11,419 bases of DNA from an uncultured Alphaproteobacteria bacterium. Its GTDB lineage: Bacteria > Pseudomonadota > Alphaproteobacteria > RF32 > CAG-239. The stretch covers positions 1 through 11,419 of the forward strand of contig CALXTG010000173.1 of assembly GCA_944391355.1 (NCBI GenBank). Direction: 5' to 3'. Numbering within the stretch: the stretch's first letter is position 1; each line of letters starts with the position of its first letter. The notes beneath the pieces are model-generated. The model ran no database searches and was not told the DNA's origin. It was given only the letters and a program-made list of their open reading frames with translations. Of this stretch, positions 1 through 6,959 are shown piece by piece. Made by a program: the position numbers and the translations under genes.

Positions 1-236
1 TTGTCAAATTCTTTATCGGGGCAATAGTCATAGGGAAATCGCGAACAATCGGTTTTCAGCCAGTTTAAACGCAGATTAAGATAATGCCCGGAAACCAGGC
101 TGCGAGGATCATATCCTTCGGCAGCGATAACGACATTGCCGACATTCATGCGCGCGGCCCATAAAGAAAAATTCCAAATCAACAGATAAACCAGCGGCAG
201 CAATAATGCGATCGGCGATAAACATTTATTTGTCAT
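1..236 (-). CDS. GDYXXLXY-type membrane-anchored protein, 3' end cut by the window
   Basis: Reading the minus strand from an ATG at 236 gives 78 codons that stay open to the window edge, so the C-terminal part is missing. The visible part begins MTNKCLSPIALLLPLVYLLI, a single hydrophobic segment (about residues 7-22) that should act as a signal anchor. At about residues 53-63 it carries SGHYLNLRLNW, which fits the GDYXXLXY signature with His in place of the usual Asp. Proteins of this family are typically encoded next to a DUF2157 membrane protein. That is the case here, and this start overlaps the end of the DUF2157 gene by 11 bp, implying translational coupling. The family's biochemical function is not established. 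Confidence rests on the motif and the neighbour; the Cys-rich stretch at the visible end (residues 66-74) cannot be interpreted. Confidence 0.75.
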   Translation of the reverse strand, partial: MTNKCLSPIALLLPLVYLLIWNFSLWAARMNVGNVVIAAEGYDPRSLVSGHYLNLRLNWLKTDCSRFPYDYCPDKEFD

Positions 237-1371
237 GGCTTTTCTCCCGCAGAGCAAATAAGGCCGAAGAGGTTACTTTTTTCCATATTATCATCAAAGC
301 CAAAAAGATCAGACCGGAAAATATCAACCCAAATCCGGTGGCGGTCAGAGAACCGAATACCTGCAAATAACCGCCGAAAACGCGAAAAGCGATCAGGACT
401 GCCGCCAGATTCATCAGCTTTGCATTACCGAAACGATACGCATAAACCAGCAGCAGCGCTAAAACTGACAAAGTTAAAATAAAGCCCAACAGTTCGTTCA
501 GCACATTATACCGCCCGATAAAACCGAACATCCAGGCAAAAACCGTCAGAGAAGCTAAAATCCAAACATCAAACAGCGACAGAGCGCGACGGATATTCAA
601 AATTGCCAATATCGCCGCCAGACAAATCAGAAAAATCGCGGCCGGCGGGAATATCCCGGCATGGATTCCGCTGTGATAGCCGAGAAAGAAATCCAGATAA
701 ACGGTCAAAACGGCAGCGCCGATTACCAGCCAGTCCCGCAAAGCAAGATTAAAAGGCTTTAACACTTCGCGCCGGCAAGTTGCCGCATAAGCAAAAGCGA
801 TAAGAAAGAGAATAAACAAATATTCTCCCGCCGGATAATCTCCCGAGATAAAACCCTGCCAGGAATGATACCAGGAAAAATTATCCAACAGATCCAATCC
901 GCTGAAAATAAAAACCGGCAGCCAGACCCAGCTCAACGCCCGGTAACAGCTTAACGGCAGCAACGGAATACACAAAACGCTCCAGGCAAAGAAAGCGCGA
1001 TAATCATGCGATTGCAGCTGATAAACCTGCGCTATCAGACCGATGGTTGCCAATATCAGCAAAGCATAAAGCAGAAGCAGCGCTTCGTTTAAATATTGTT
1101 TCTGCCAGTCTCGCGTATAAAAAACCGCCCAGCCGCAAAGAGTCAGCAAAGTGAAATCGGCAATCAGTTTTACCGCTGCCGGAATACTCTGCCAATTGGC
1201 CGCAATCAGGGAAATTATGCCGACACCGATAAATAAAGCACTCAATGCCCACAGCAGATAAGACAGAACCGGTTTTCCGGCTTTTGCCTCAAATTCGCCG
1301 ATTGCTTTAGCCTGTTTGGCCGTAATCAGCTTATGCTGCTGCCATTCGGCCAGTTTTTTCTGCAAATTCAT
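226..1371 (-). CDS. DUF2157-family polytopic inner-membrane protein
   Basis: A 381-residue protein starts at an ATG (1371) preceded by GGAG about seven bases upstream. The first 35 residues are charged and cytoplasmic-looking (LAEWQQHKLITAKQAKAIGE), the helical head typical of DUF2157. They are followed by many hydrophobic segments, probably ten or more, beginning near residue 38 (LLWALSALFIGVGIISLIA) and ending near residue 364. The conserved DUF2157 patch after the third segment is visible as GLIAQVYQLQSHDYRAFFAW (about residues 111-130). The short tail KKVTSSALFALREKSHDK is basic and probably cytoplasmic. The stop lies inside the downstream GDYXXLXY-type gene. The two form a recurrent membrane pair of unknown role, possibly envelope-related. 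Family assignment is fairly sure; function is not known. Confidence 0.8.
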   Translation of the reverse strand: MNLQKKLAEWQQHKLITAKQAKAIGEFEAKAGKPVLSYLLWALSALFIGVGIISLIAANWQSIPAAVKLIADFTLLTLCGWAVFYTRDWQKQYLNEALLLLYALLILATIGLIAQVYQLQSHDYRAFFAWSVLCIPLLPLSCYRALSWVWLPVFIFSGLDLLDNFSWYHSWQGFISGDYPAGEYLFILFLIAFAYAATCRREVLKPFNLALRDWLVIGAAVLTVYLDFFLGYHSGIHAGIFPPAAIFLICLAAILAILNIRRALSLFDVWILASLTVFAWMFGFIGRYNVLNELLGFILTLSVLALLLVYAYRFGNAKLMNLAAVLIAFRVFGGYLQVFGSLTATGFGLIFSGLIFLALMIIWKKVTSSALFALREKSHDK

Positions 1372-1425
1372 TTCATTCTCCGTCAGTCCGAGATAACGGA
1401 CAGATTAAACACTCCGACAGGAATG

Positions 1426-2091
1426 TCAACCCCGTCTTGATTTTAAATGGCGCAGAATATAAGCGGCAATGAAGAAAATATAAAAAGCAGAAACCACCGC
1501 AATAATAAATATCCTTTCTTCGGTTTTGTTCCACTCTCGCCCGATAGAGGTTACATTCAGCGCCGAACCGCGGATCGTAAAAACGGTATCCGGATGTTCA
1601 TGCAGCAGCGTGACGGCAATCTGGCTGCCGGGATTTAAGAAGTCAAAATCAAGAACCAGCGCGTCTTTTATCGGCACCAGTTTCACCGATACTGCCGGAC
1701 TGGTCTGATTTTTATCAAGAATATAGGAAATTACCTTCGAATGAGGCGGATAAACAATGCGGATCGGATCGCGGCCGATTTTGGAAACATCTTCGCCGGC
1801 CAGCGCCTGTTCACCGGTGTTGGTAAGAATGACCGTGGTCTGGTATAAATCCTTATATTCTTTTTCCTTAACCGTAACTTTAATCTCGTTATCATTTATG
1901 GAAGAAACGATATTGGTGACAGCGGTCTGATATTTTAAAATAGGTTTATTAATATAAAATTGGTAGGTTCCGACGGCAATGGCCGAAACTCCGATTAAAA
2001 AAGTTCCGGTCTGACTTAACAAAAAATTCCAGATACTCTGGAAAAAATCTTTTAAACGACTGGGCTGCCAGGGCCATCTGATATTAGACAT
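1426..2091 (-). CDS. Bitopic membrane protein with beta-rich extracytoplasmic domain, unknown function
   Basis: I do not recognise this 221-residue protein. The ATG at 2091 is preceded by a strong Shine-Dalgarno GGAGGA (2099-2104) seven bases upstream, so expression is likely. A basic, Trp-rich N-terminus (RWPWQPSRLKDFF) leads into a membrane segment at about residues 24-47. The middle, about 50-190, is polar and rich in alternating beta-type residues. It includes TTVILTNTGEQALAGED (about 85-101) and VLDFDFLNPGSQIAVTLL (about 146-163), suggestive of an immunoglobulin-like sandwich. A second membrane segment lies at about 194-213, followed by the basic tail RHLKSRRG. Both ends would be cytoplasmic with the domain in the periplasm. 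It is separated by a terminator from the upstream glycan operon and by 54 bp from the DUF2157 gene, so it may share a transcript with the latter. Confidence 0.65.
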   Translation of the reverse strand: MSNIRWPWQPSRLKDFFQSIWNFLLSQTGTFLIGVSAIAVGTYQFYINKPILKYQTAVTNIVSSINDNEIKVTVKEKEYKDLYQTTVILTNTGEQALAGEDVSKIGRDPIRIVYPPHSKVISYILDKNQTSPAVSVKLVPIKDALVLDFDFLNPGSQIAVTLLHEHPDTVFTIRGSALNVTSIGREWNKTEERIFIIAVVSAFYIFFIAAYILRHLKSRRG

Positions 2092-2110
2092 GATGCATTC
2101 CTCCGGTTCA

Positions 2111-2141
2111 TATATATAACCCGTTTCTTTTCCGATTAAAC
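2111..2141 (-). promoter_or_regulatory. Possible weak sigma-70-type promoter for the 221-residue membrane protein
   Basis: Just after the operon terminator, the minus strand contains an alternating TATATATA run (2111-2118) that could serve as a -10 element. About 17 bases upstream of it is TTTAAT (2135-2140), which matches only half of a -35 consensus. Transcription would start roughly 10-15 bases before the ribosome binding site, giving a very short leader. The position between a terminator and a well-supported gene start is what makes a promoter plausible; the elements themselves are poor. Confidence 0.22.
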
Positions 2142-2152
2142 GGTTTGGCTAT

Positions 2153-2182
2153 AAAAAAAAACAGCCGGGCTAAGGCTGTTTT
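2153..2182 (-). terminator. Rho-independent terminator of the glycan operon
   Basis: On the minus strand the sequence reads AAAACAGCC, then a seven-base loop, then GGCTGTTTT running into further T residues. This is a nine-pair stem (2158-2166 with 2174-2182) followed by a U tract (from about 2160 down to 2153). It begins 25 bp after the glycosyltransferase stop codon. It is the only convincing terminator seen and marks the 3' end of the operon that enters from the right edge of the window. Confidence 0.88.
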
Positions 2183-2207
2183 CCGGTAAATTAATCATTG
2201 CAAATCT

Positions 2208-3284
2208 TTATCCCTGCGGATAGAAATCGTATTGCCGATTATAAAAACGACGCAGATTGTCCAAAAAAGTATCATAAGAGTAAATTGTATTATTCAAATT
2301 ACGGGAACGCTCAATCGTCTGATAATAGAGATTTTTATTCTGTTCCCAGCGGCGGATATCAACGGCAAGACGCCGACCCAGCTCCGAAAAGGAGGCATAA
2401 ACATTGGCAAAACTGCGCCATTCGGGACCGGGAAAAAATTTTTCATTGTAAACAGCCAGGCCCATCGTATCAACATACCAAGGCTGAACAAAATAACCGT
2501 CATACCCTTCTCCGAAGCTGATCACGACAAAGGCTCTGGCTATCAAATCCATAAACTGTTCAAAGGTTATTCCCTGTACGGTCTGCACCCGATAATCCGG
2601 AAGTTCACGGGAAATAACATTTAAGATTTCCTGACGGTGCGGGTTGTCGTCCGGTGACAACACGACCAGCTTTTCCTTGGTATTAAAAGGATATTTTTTA
2701 TACGTGGACACATCTATAGAAACCGAAAAATGGTGCAGCGGAATCCCGAAACGGTTGCAGCCTTCCTGCGTGGCGTAGCGATCGTGCGCCGTAGTCTGGG
2801 TGATATTGAAAGTGAGATGAAACAAATCATCAAAAGCCCGACGCGTCGGCATCAACTCAATATTCTGATTGAGTATATTAATCTGTACCGAAGGAAGTTT
2901 TTGTAAAAGCTGACGCTGTCCCGGGGTCAGCCGCCGGTAAAATTTAGCTGCCAGATATTCCGGAACATGAATAATCAGTTCTTCAACCTTCCCTGCCCGG
3001 TCTAAAATCTGTTTGAGATTGCAGACTTTTTCCCGATTTAAAAATTTCCGGTTGACGGCATAAGTATATTTATTGGGTTCGGTGCACAGAAAAACCGCAG
3101 CTTCAGGATTTATCCGCCGCGAATTTTCACAGAGCGAAAAAATCGACATTACCCCGCCGTTGACTTCTTCAACAAAAGGCACAATAAAAATTATCAATTT
3201 ATTTGTCCGGTCGATTTCGGTTAAATCATAACGGCTTTGCCGCCAGCGTGATACCAGCGAGTTTATCCGGCGGGAAAAAGACAT
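2208..3284 (-). CDS. Probable GT-B-fold glycosyltransferase, last gene of the operon
   Basis: This 358-residue soluble protein has no membrane segment. Its layout suits a GT-B glycosyltransferase. A first Rossmann-like half starts KLIIFIVPF (about 29-37) followed by EEVNGGVMSIFSL (39-51), where the Gly-Gly-Val turn resembles the acceptor-side loop of GT-B enzymes. The second half starts KLVVLSPDDNPHRQEIL (about 205-221) and carries VVISFGEGYDGYFVQPWYVD (253-272), which resembles the Glu-containing donor-site loop. The C-terminal 60 residues are charged and helical, as in GT-B tails. I cannot assign a CAZy family or a sugar. The start is supported by AGGAG overlapping the stop of the upstream reductase gene (8 bp gap), so the two are co-translated. 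As the operon's last gene before the terminator, it probably transfers the product of the preceding enzymes, or a neighbouring sugar, into the glycan. Confidence 0.62.
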   Translation of the reverse strand: MSFSRRINSLVSRWRQSRYDLTEIDRTNKLIIFIVPFVEEVNGGVMSIFSLCENSRRINPEAAVFLCTEPNKYTYAVNRKFLNREKVCNLKQILDRAGKVEELIIHVPEYLAAKFYRRLTPGQRQLLQKLPSVQINILNQNIELMPTRRAFDDLFHLTFNITQTTAHDRYATQEGCNRFGIPLHHFSVSIDVSTYKKYPFNTKEKLVVLSPDDNPHRQEILNVISRELPDYRVQTVQGITFEQFMDLIARAFVVISFGEGYDGYFVQPWYVDTMGLAVYNEKFFPGPEWRSFANVYASFSELGRRLAVDIRRWEQNKNLYYQTIERSRNLNNTIYSYDTFLDNLRRFYNRQYDFYPQG

Positions 3285-3292
3285 GGCGGCTC

Positions 3293-4513
3293 CTATAAGA
3301 TACTTATTTTGCGTGATAATTCTCGAATTAAATCATAACCGTCCCACACCAGAGTAAAATCCATAGATTTTCCCATCGGCACCGCCCGGTCAATTCCGTG
3401 CGGACGGACGGTCTTGAAAAATTCGGCCAGTTGTTCCTTTTCCAGACCGAAATAAGTCAAAGTCTGGCATTTTACCGAAGCCAGCGGCAAAATCTCAGCT
3501 AAATTTTCGGCCTGATATTCAAAAAAGAAACCGCTGTTATATTTATAATCCATCAAATCTTCATCAAGCCGCTCAAGCTCCAGACGCATAATCAAATTAT
3601 CGGGAGAGGCACACAGACGGAGCGGCTTTTCTGCGGCAGCTTTATAAAAAGCACTCAGTTTGCCGACAGCCTGAACCGGAGCCAGATTATATTTGTCTTT
3701 CAACAGCAGGTGAAGCTTTTGCCAAAATATCTCCCGCGCCGTTTCGGTTTTATTGCCGAGCCAGATAATTATTCGCGGCGAAGTACAGGCATTTTGGTCG
3801 CTGAGATAGGTGTCATTATAAAAATCCTGAGCCAGGCGCTCCTTATTATCTGCCTGCAAATAAGCCTCAGCATTGATAACCTGTAATGAATGGCGGTCGG
3901 CGAAAGTAATTTCGACAGCCCGCGGCGGTAAAGGCGACAGGCGCATTCTGGCAATGGTTTCATCTCCGCCCCAAACAACCCGGCCGTTACACAAGGCAGA
4001 AAAGGCATCGGAAATTTCTTTATGCGGCGGGTATTTGACCATACAGATGTAAGGCGCCAGATTTTGGAAGTCCTGCTGCAAAAGTTCATTGATGACCGCG
4101 CAGATCAAATCAACCTGGGCAAACTCCTTTCCCGGCAGGCGGACGATATTCGCATTACCGGCCAAAAGTCCGGCGGCAAAACTGAATGCAAAGTTAACCG
4201 CGACATTTGACGGCGTGGAATGAAATATAACTCCCCGTCCCAAACGGCTTGCTAAATCGTCATACGACTTTTTTTCCTGCAACAACGCAGGTTTGCGACA
4301 CCAAAAAGCAAAAGTCGCCACATCGGAAAAACCGCGGCTTTTCTTCATCAATTCCTTAGACAGAGCATTTAAGAACTCAATTACCTCGTCGGCAAACGGC
4401 GGCAGCGGTTTGAGCAAGCTCATCGCTACTGCCCGGTCAGCCGATCCGATAACAAATTGCAAATCATTAAAATTTAACGGCATAGGTATCACTGCACCCC
4501 CTGATTTCGGCAT
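3293..4513 (-). CDS. LuxC-like acyl-thioester (acyl-CoA/acyl-enzyme) reductase
   Basis: This 406-residue protein matches the LuxC family, which reduces an activated acyl group to an aldehyde with NADPH. Visible hallmarks are GRGVIFHSTPSNVAVNFAF (92-110) with AGLLAGNANIVRLPGK (114-129), the nucleotide-binding part; SDQNACTSPR (238-247), containing the candidate catalytic Cys243; and the C-terminal block GIDRAVPMGKSMDFTLVWDG (373-392). It is shorter at the N-terminus than bioluminescence LuxC (about 480 residues). The partner LuxE-like gene lies immediately upstream, and no luciferase genes are present, so the aldehyde should serve biosynthesis, not light. The start is uncertain. The ATG at 4513 gives a 47 bp overlap with luxE and no clear ribosome binding site; a GTG at 4492 or an ATG at 4483 would shorten the overlap and sit downstream of GGGGG. 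Confidence 0.88.
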   Translation of the reverse strand: MPKSGGAVIPMPLNFNDLQFVIGSADRAVAMSLLKPLPPFADEVIEFLNALSKELMKKSRGFSDVATFAFWCRKPALLQEKKSYDDLASRLGRGVIFHSTPSNVAVNFAFSFAAGLLAGNANIVRLPGKEFAQVDLICAVINELLQQDFQNLAPYICMVKYPPHKEISDAFSALCNGRVVWGGDETIARMRLSPLPPRAVEITFADRHSLQVINAEAYLQADNKERLAQDFYNDTYLSDQNACTSPRIIIWLGNKTETAREIFWQKLHLLLKDKYNLAPVQAVGKLSAFYKAAAEKPLRLCASPDNLIMRLELERLDEDLMDYKYNSGFFFEYQAENLAEILPLASVKCQTLTYFGLEKEQLAEFFKTVRPHGIDRAVPMGKSMDFTLVWDGYDLIRELSRKISIL

Positions 4514-5549
4514 TTTTTAAACGCCCGAGAATTTTAAAATATTTTCCTTTGCGACCGCAGGGGCAATCATCTTCTCCGAGAATAATTCCCTCATCTTCGG
4601 TCAGCAGCGAATGCCCGGGATAAGATTCCGGCAGCACCGACACAACCTGAATAATGCCCTTTTCTCCGATTGCAGCCGGTGAAAAATCAAGCGGGCGGCG
4701 GATAATAACATCGGAAAAAATACTGGCGTGAAGATGTCCCTGCGGACACTCCATATAAATACAACCGGTCTGTTCAACCATACCGTAATAATCGTGAATA
4801 TCCGACAAGCCGCAGACATCACTTAGACAGCGCTTAAATTCCGCCGGCGAAACGGCTTCGAAAATCAATTTTTTCCAACCGCCACCGTGAATCAGCACGC
4901 CGTTTGACAAATTGATTTTTTCATCAAGTTTCAGCAATTCTTTATAAAAATGCTGCCAAACCATGAAAGTGAAACCGAATAACAGAATTTTCTGCCCCTG
5001 ATGCCGTTCAAGAAAAGCCTTAACCGCGGGAATATCTATCTGCATATTGTCGTCCAAAGCATAAGTGCGGTCGGCGCCGAAAATAGAAAATCCGAGTATC
5101 CCTGCCCCGCGCGCCGAAAACATTGCGCGGTCTTTGACAACCGAGGGGCTGTCAATAATCAGCATCGGCAGACGGGAAGCTCCGGTAAATTCGGATACAA
5201 TTTTTACCAAAGCCTTTTGCTGATTGGCAGCGGTATTCTTATCAAGATAGATTTTAGAAACTGCCTGCCCGCTGGTTCCCGAAGAAGTCATGGTTTTAAA
5301 AACTTCATTATCGGGAATCGATTTCAAAGTCATTTGTTTGAACAATGATACCGGCAGAAACGGGATATCATGGTAATCGTTTATTTTCTCCGGATTGATT
5401 CCTCCGGCGTCGAGCATATTCCGATAGGCTCGGCAATTCTGGTAATGCTGCGCGGTCAGATTACGCAAAGCCGAGGTCAAAAAGGCTGATTTTTCGGCTT
5501 TATCAGGGGCAAAAGGCGCAAAACCACAGGCTCGTTCAAACTCATTCAT
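4467..5549 (-). CDS. LuxE-like acyl-protein synthetase
   Basis: This 360-residue member of the LuxE family activates a carboxylic acid as an acyl-AMP, transfers it to an enzyme cysteine and hands it to the LuxC reductase. Visible are IPFLPVSLFK (62-71), the ATP-binding loop MTSSGTSGQAVSKIYLD (87-103), GFTFMVWQHF (192-201), HDYYGMVEQTG (252-262) and the C-terminal DDCPCGRKGKYFKILGRLKN (327-346). The C-terminal Cys352 (EIRGCSD) is in about the position of the acyl-accepting cysteine of bioluminescence LuxE; this equivalence is inferred from position only. The gene overlaps the upstream ligase by ATGA (start 5549, upstream stop 5546-5548), the tightest coupling in the operon. Two adenylating enzymes in a row suggest either two acyl substrates or one substrate loaded by two routes. 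Length and motifs are complete. Confidence 0.9.
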   Translation of the reverse strand: MNEFERACGFAPFAPDKAEKSAFLTSALRNLTAQHYQNCRAYRNMLDAGGINPEKINDYHDIPFLPVSLFKQMTLKSIPDNEVFKTMTSSGTSGQAVSKIYLDKNTAANQQKALVKIVSEFTGASRLPMLIIDSPSVVKDRAMFSARGAGILGFSIFGADRTYALDDNMQIDIPAVKAFLERHQGQKILLFGFTFMVWQHFYKELLKLDEKINLSNGVLIHGGGWKKLIFEAVSPAEFKRCLSDVCGLSDIHDYYGMVEQTGCIYMECPQGHLHASIFSDVIIRRPLDFSPAAIGEKGIIQVVSVLPESYPGHSLLTEDEGIILGEDDCPCGRKGKYFKILGRLKNAEIRGCSDTYAVKF

Positions 5550-6949
5550 GCGATTTTATCCAGTTCTTTATAAAGCGTTTTTCCGGCTTCGTTTTTCGGT
5601 ATCTCGGCAAGATATTTAACCTTAAAGGCGACAAAGTTGATCTTGCTGGTTTCGGCAACAAAATTCTGCACTTCCTTCAAACGCTGTTGATTCGTAACAT
5701 AAATACACATGGCATCGTCCTGTCCGGCGCAGGCGCAGTCCAAATCGCAAAAATGCGATTTAATCAGGCGTTCGGTTTCATCAAGATTAACGCGATTGCC
5801 GAAGATTTTCAAAAATCTCTTCTTGCGTCCGACAACATAGTAAAAACCGTCTTCATCAAACCGGGCCATGTCTCCGGTCAGCAGACGGCCGCCAAATTCG
5901 TCACCTTTGGCTAAATCCCCGCGGCTTTGAGCATAGCCTAAAGTCACGTTATCACCCTCATAAACCAGCTCGCCGACAACTCCGGGTTCGATAATTTGCT
6001 GATTATCAGCATCTATCAAACTGAATTTTCCGCCGGGAACGGCAATTCCCATCGACCCGACTTTTGTCAACGACAACTCCGGCGGCAGATAAGACATACG
6101 TGCCGTCGCTTCTGTCTGACCATACATTACCACAAAATTTTTACCTTGCGCCTGCGCATATTCGGCAAATTTCTGATGTAATTCCGGAGACAACTTGCCG
6201 CCGGCCTGGGTCAGGGTATGCAAATCAGGTAAATCTCGGCGCATGAAGCGCAGTTTATCAAGCATTTCATAGGTATAGGGGACGCCGGACAGCGAAGTTA
6301 CCTTTTGCTCGCTCATAAGCGTCCAAAACTCCCGCTGCATAATGGTATAAGGCGATAAAACCAGCGTTGCCCCAACCATTAAATGTGAATTGATAACCGA
6401 AATGCCGAAAGTATAATTCATCGGCAGCGATGTTATCGCCCGCTCAGCAGTATCCAAATGCAGATATTTGACAATCGACGCGGTATTGGCGGCAATATTT
6501 TTATAGCTCTGGCGAACAAATTTGGGACTGCCGACCGATCCCGAAGTGGTCAGCAGCAGCGCCAAGTCATCGTGCAATTGATATTCACGGTTAAATTCGG
6601 TTCTGAGCAGGACATAACCTTCCGTTTCATAAATGACCGTTCCGGCAAAATCTTCGCGGCGTGATACCGGCAGCCATAAATAATCCGGCCGATATTCATC
6701 AATAAAACCGTTTACAACCTCTAAAGCAATATGCTCATCCAACATCAGCGGAACATTACGGTGTTCCAACGCCGAAACATAGCCCAACAAAGAACCCAGC
6801 GTATTGGAGCAAAGATTAAAAATAAGGCTGCGGTCGGCAATTTTTGCGCCTAAGCTGTTACTGAGCCGCTGCAGCTCCGGATAAGAAACCTCTCGCCCGT
6901 CCGGCAGTATCACTGCCGTATTGTCTTGAAATTTATTGAAATTCCACAT
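5546..6949 (-). CDS. AMP-forming acyl ligase (ANL superfamily)
   Basis: This is a 467-residue adenylate-forming enzyme. It makes an acyl- or aminoacyl-AMP and passes the acyl group to a thiol, here most likely the phosphopantetheine of the ACP encoded upstream, or CoA. The core motifs are all present: LLTTSGSVGSPK (about 132-143, phosphate loop), MYGQTEATARMSY (275-287), GELVYEGDNVTLGYA (326-340), LTGDMARFDEDGFYYVVGRK (357-376, adenosine and hinge region), and PKNEAGKTLYKEL (451-463) with the catalytic Lys457. A longer frame reaches an ATG at 6985, but that would overlap the NeuB-like gene. The ATG at 6949 follows its stop and has an excellent ribosome binding site, so it is preferred. The single-domain layout and Gln-Thr-Glu motif resemble stand-alone DltA-like or acyl-carrier ligases. 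The substrate cannot be read from sequence. Confidence 0.88.
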   Translation of the reverse strand: MWNFNKFQDNTAVILPDGREVSYPELQRLSNSLGAKIADRSLIFNLCSNTLGSLLGYVSALEHRNVPLMLDEHIALEVVNGFIDEYRPDYLWLPVSRREDFAGTVIYETEGYVLLRTEFNREYQLHDDLALLLTTSGSVGSPKFVRQSYKNIAANTASIVKYLHLDTAERAITSLPMNYTFGISVINSHLMVGATLVLSPYTIMQREFWTLMSEQKVTSLSGVPYTYEMLDKLRFMRRDLPDLHTLTQAGGKLSPELHQKFAEYAQAQGKNFVVMYGQTEATARMSYLPPELSLTKVGSMGIAVPGGKFSLIDADNQQIIEPGVVGELVYEGDNVTLGYAQSRGDLAKGDEFGGRLLTGDMARFDEDGFYYVVGRKKRFLKIFGNRVNLDETERLIKSHFCDLDCACAGQDDAMCIYVTNQQRLKEVQNFVAETSKINFVAFKVKYLAEIPKNEAGKTLYKELDKIA

Positions 6950-6951
6950 TA

Positions 6952-6958
6952 TTTCCTC
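6952..6958 (-). promoter_or_regulatory. Ribosome binding site that fixes the ligase start at 6949
   Basis: The minus strand reads GAGGAAA here, with GAGG five bases ahead of the ATG at 6949 and directly behind the TAA stop of the NeuB-like gene (6960-6962). The alternative upstream ATG at 6985 lies inside that gene. This site therefore supports the shorter 467-residue ligase. Confidence 0.75.
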
Positions 6959-6959
6959 T

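Noticed and set aside
1385..1400. Inverted repeat gtccg/cggac between the DUF2157 and 221-residue protein genes
   Set aside because: The stem is only five pairs and no T run follows on either strand, so it is not a credible terminator.
2198..2624. Two overlapping plus-strand open frames (2198-2521 and 2232-2624) antisense to the glycosyltransferase gene
   Set aside because: They lack recognisable motifs or convincing ribosome binding sites and lie wholly over a better-supported coding frame on the other strand, apart from the start of one in the intergenic region.
3769..4089. Minus-strand 106-codon frame inside the LuxC-like gene
   Set aside because: It is an out-of-frame shadow covering the region that encodes the LuxC catalytic Cys in the main frame.
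5001..5348. Plus-strand 115-codon open frame opposite the LuxE-like gene
   Set aside because: The LuxE frame has clear family motifs across the same bases; the antisense translation is of low complexity and resembles no family.
3293..5549. Bioluminescence (lux) operon
   Set aside because: LuxC- and LuxE-like proteins are present, but luxA, luxB and luxD are absent and the neighbours are glycan and carrier-protein genes.
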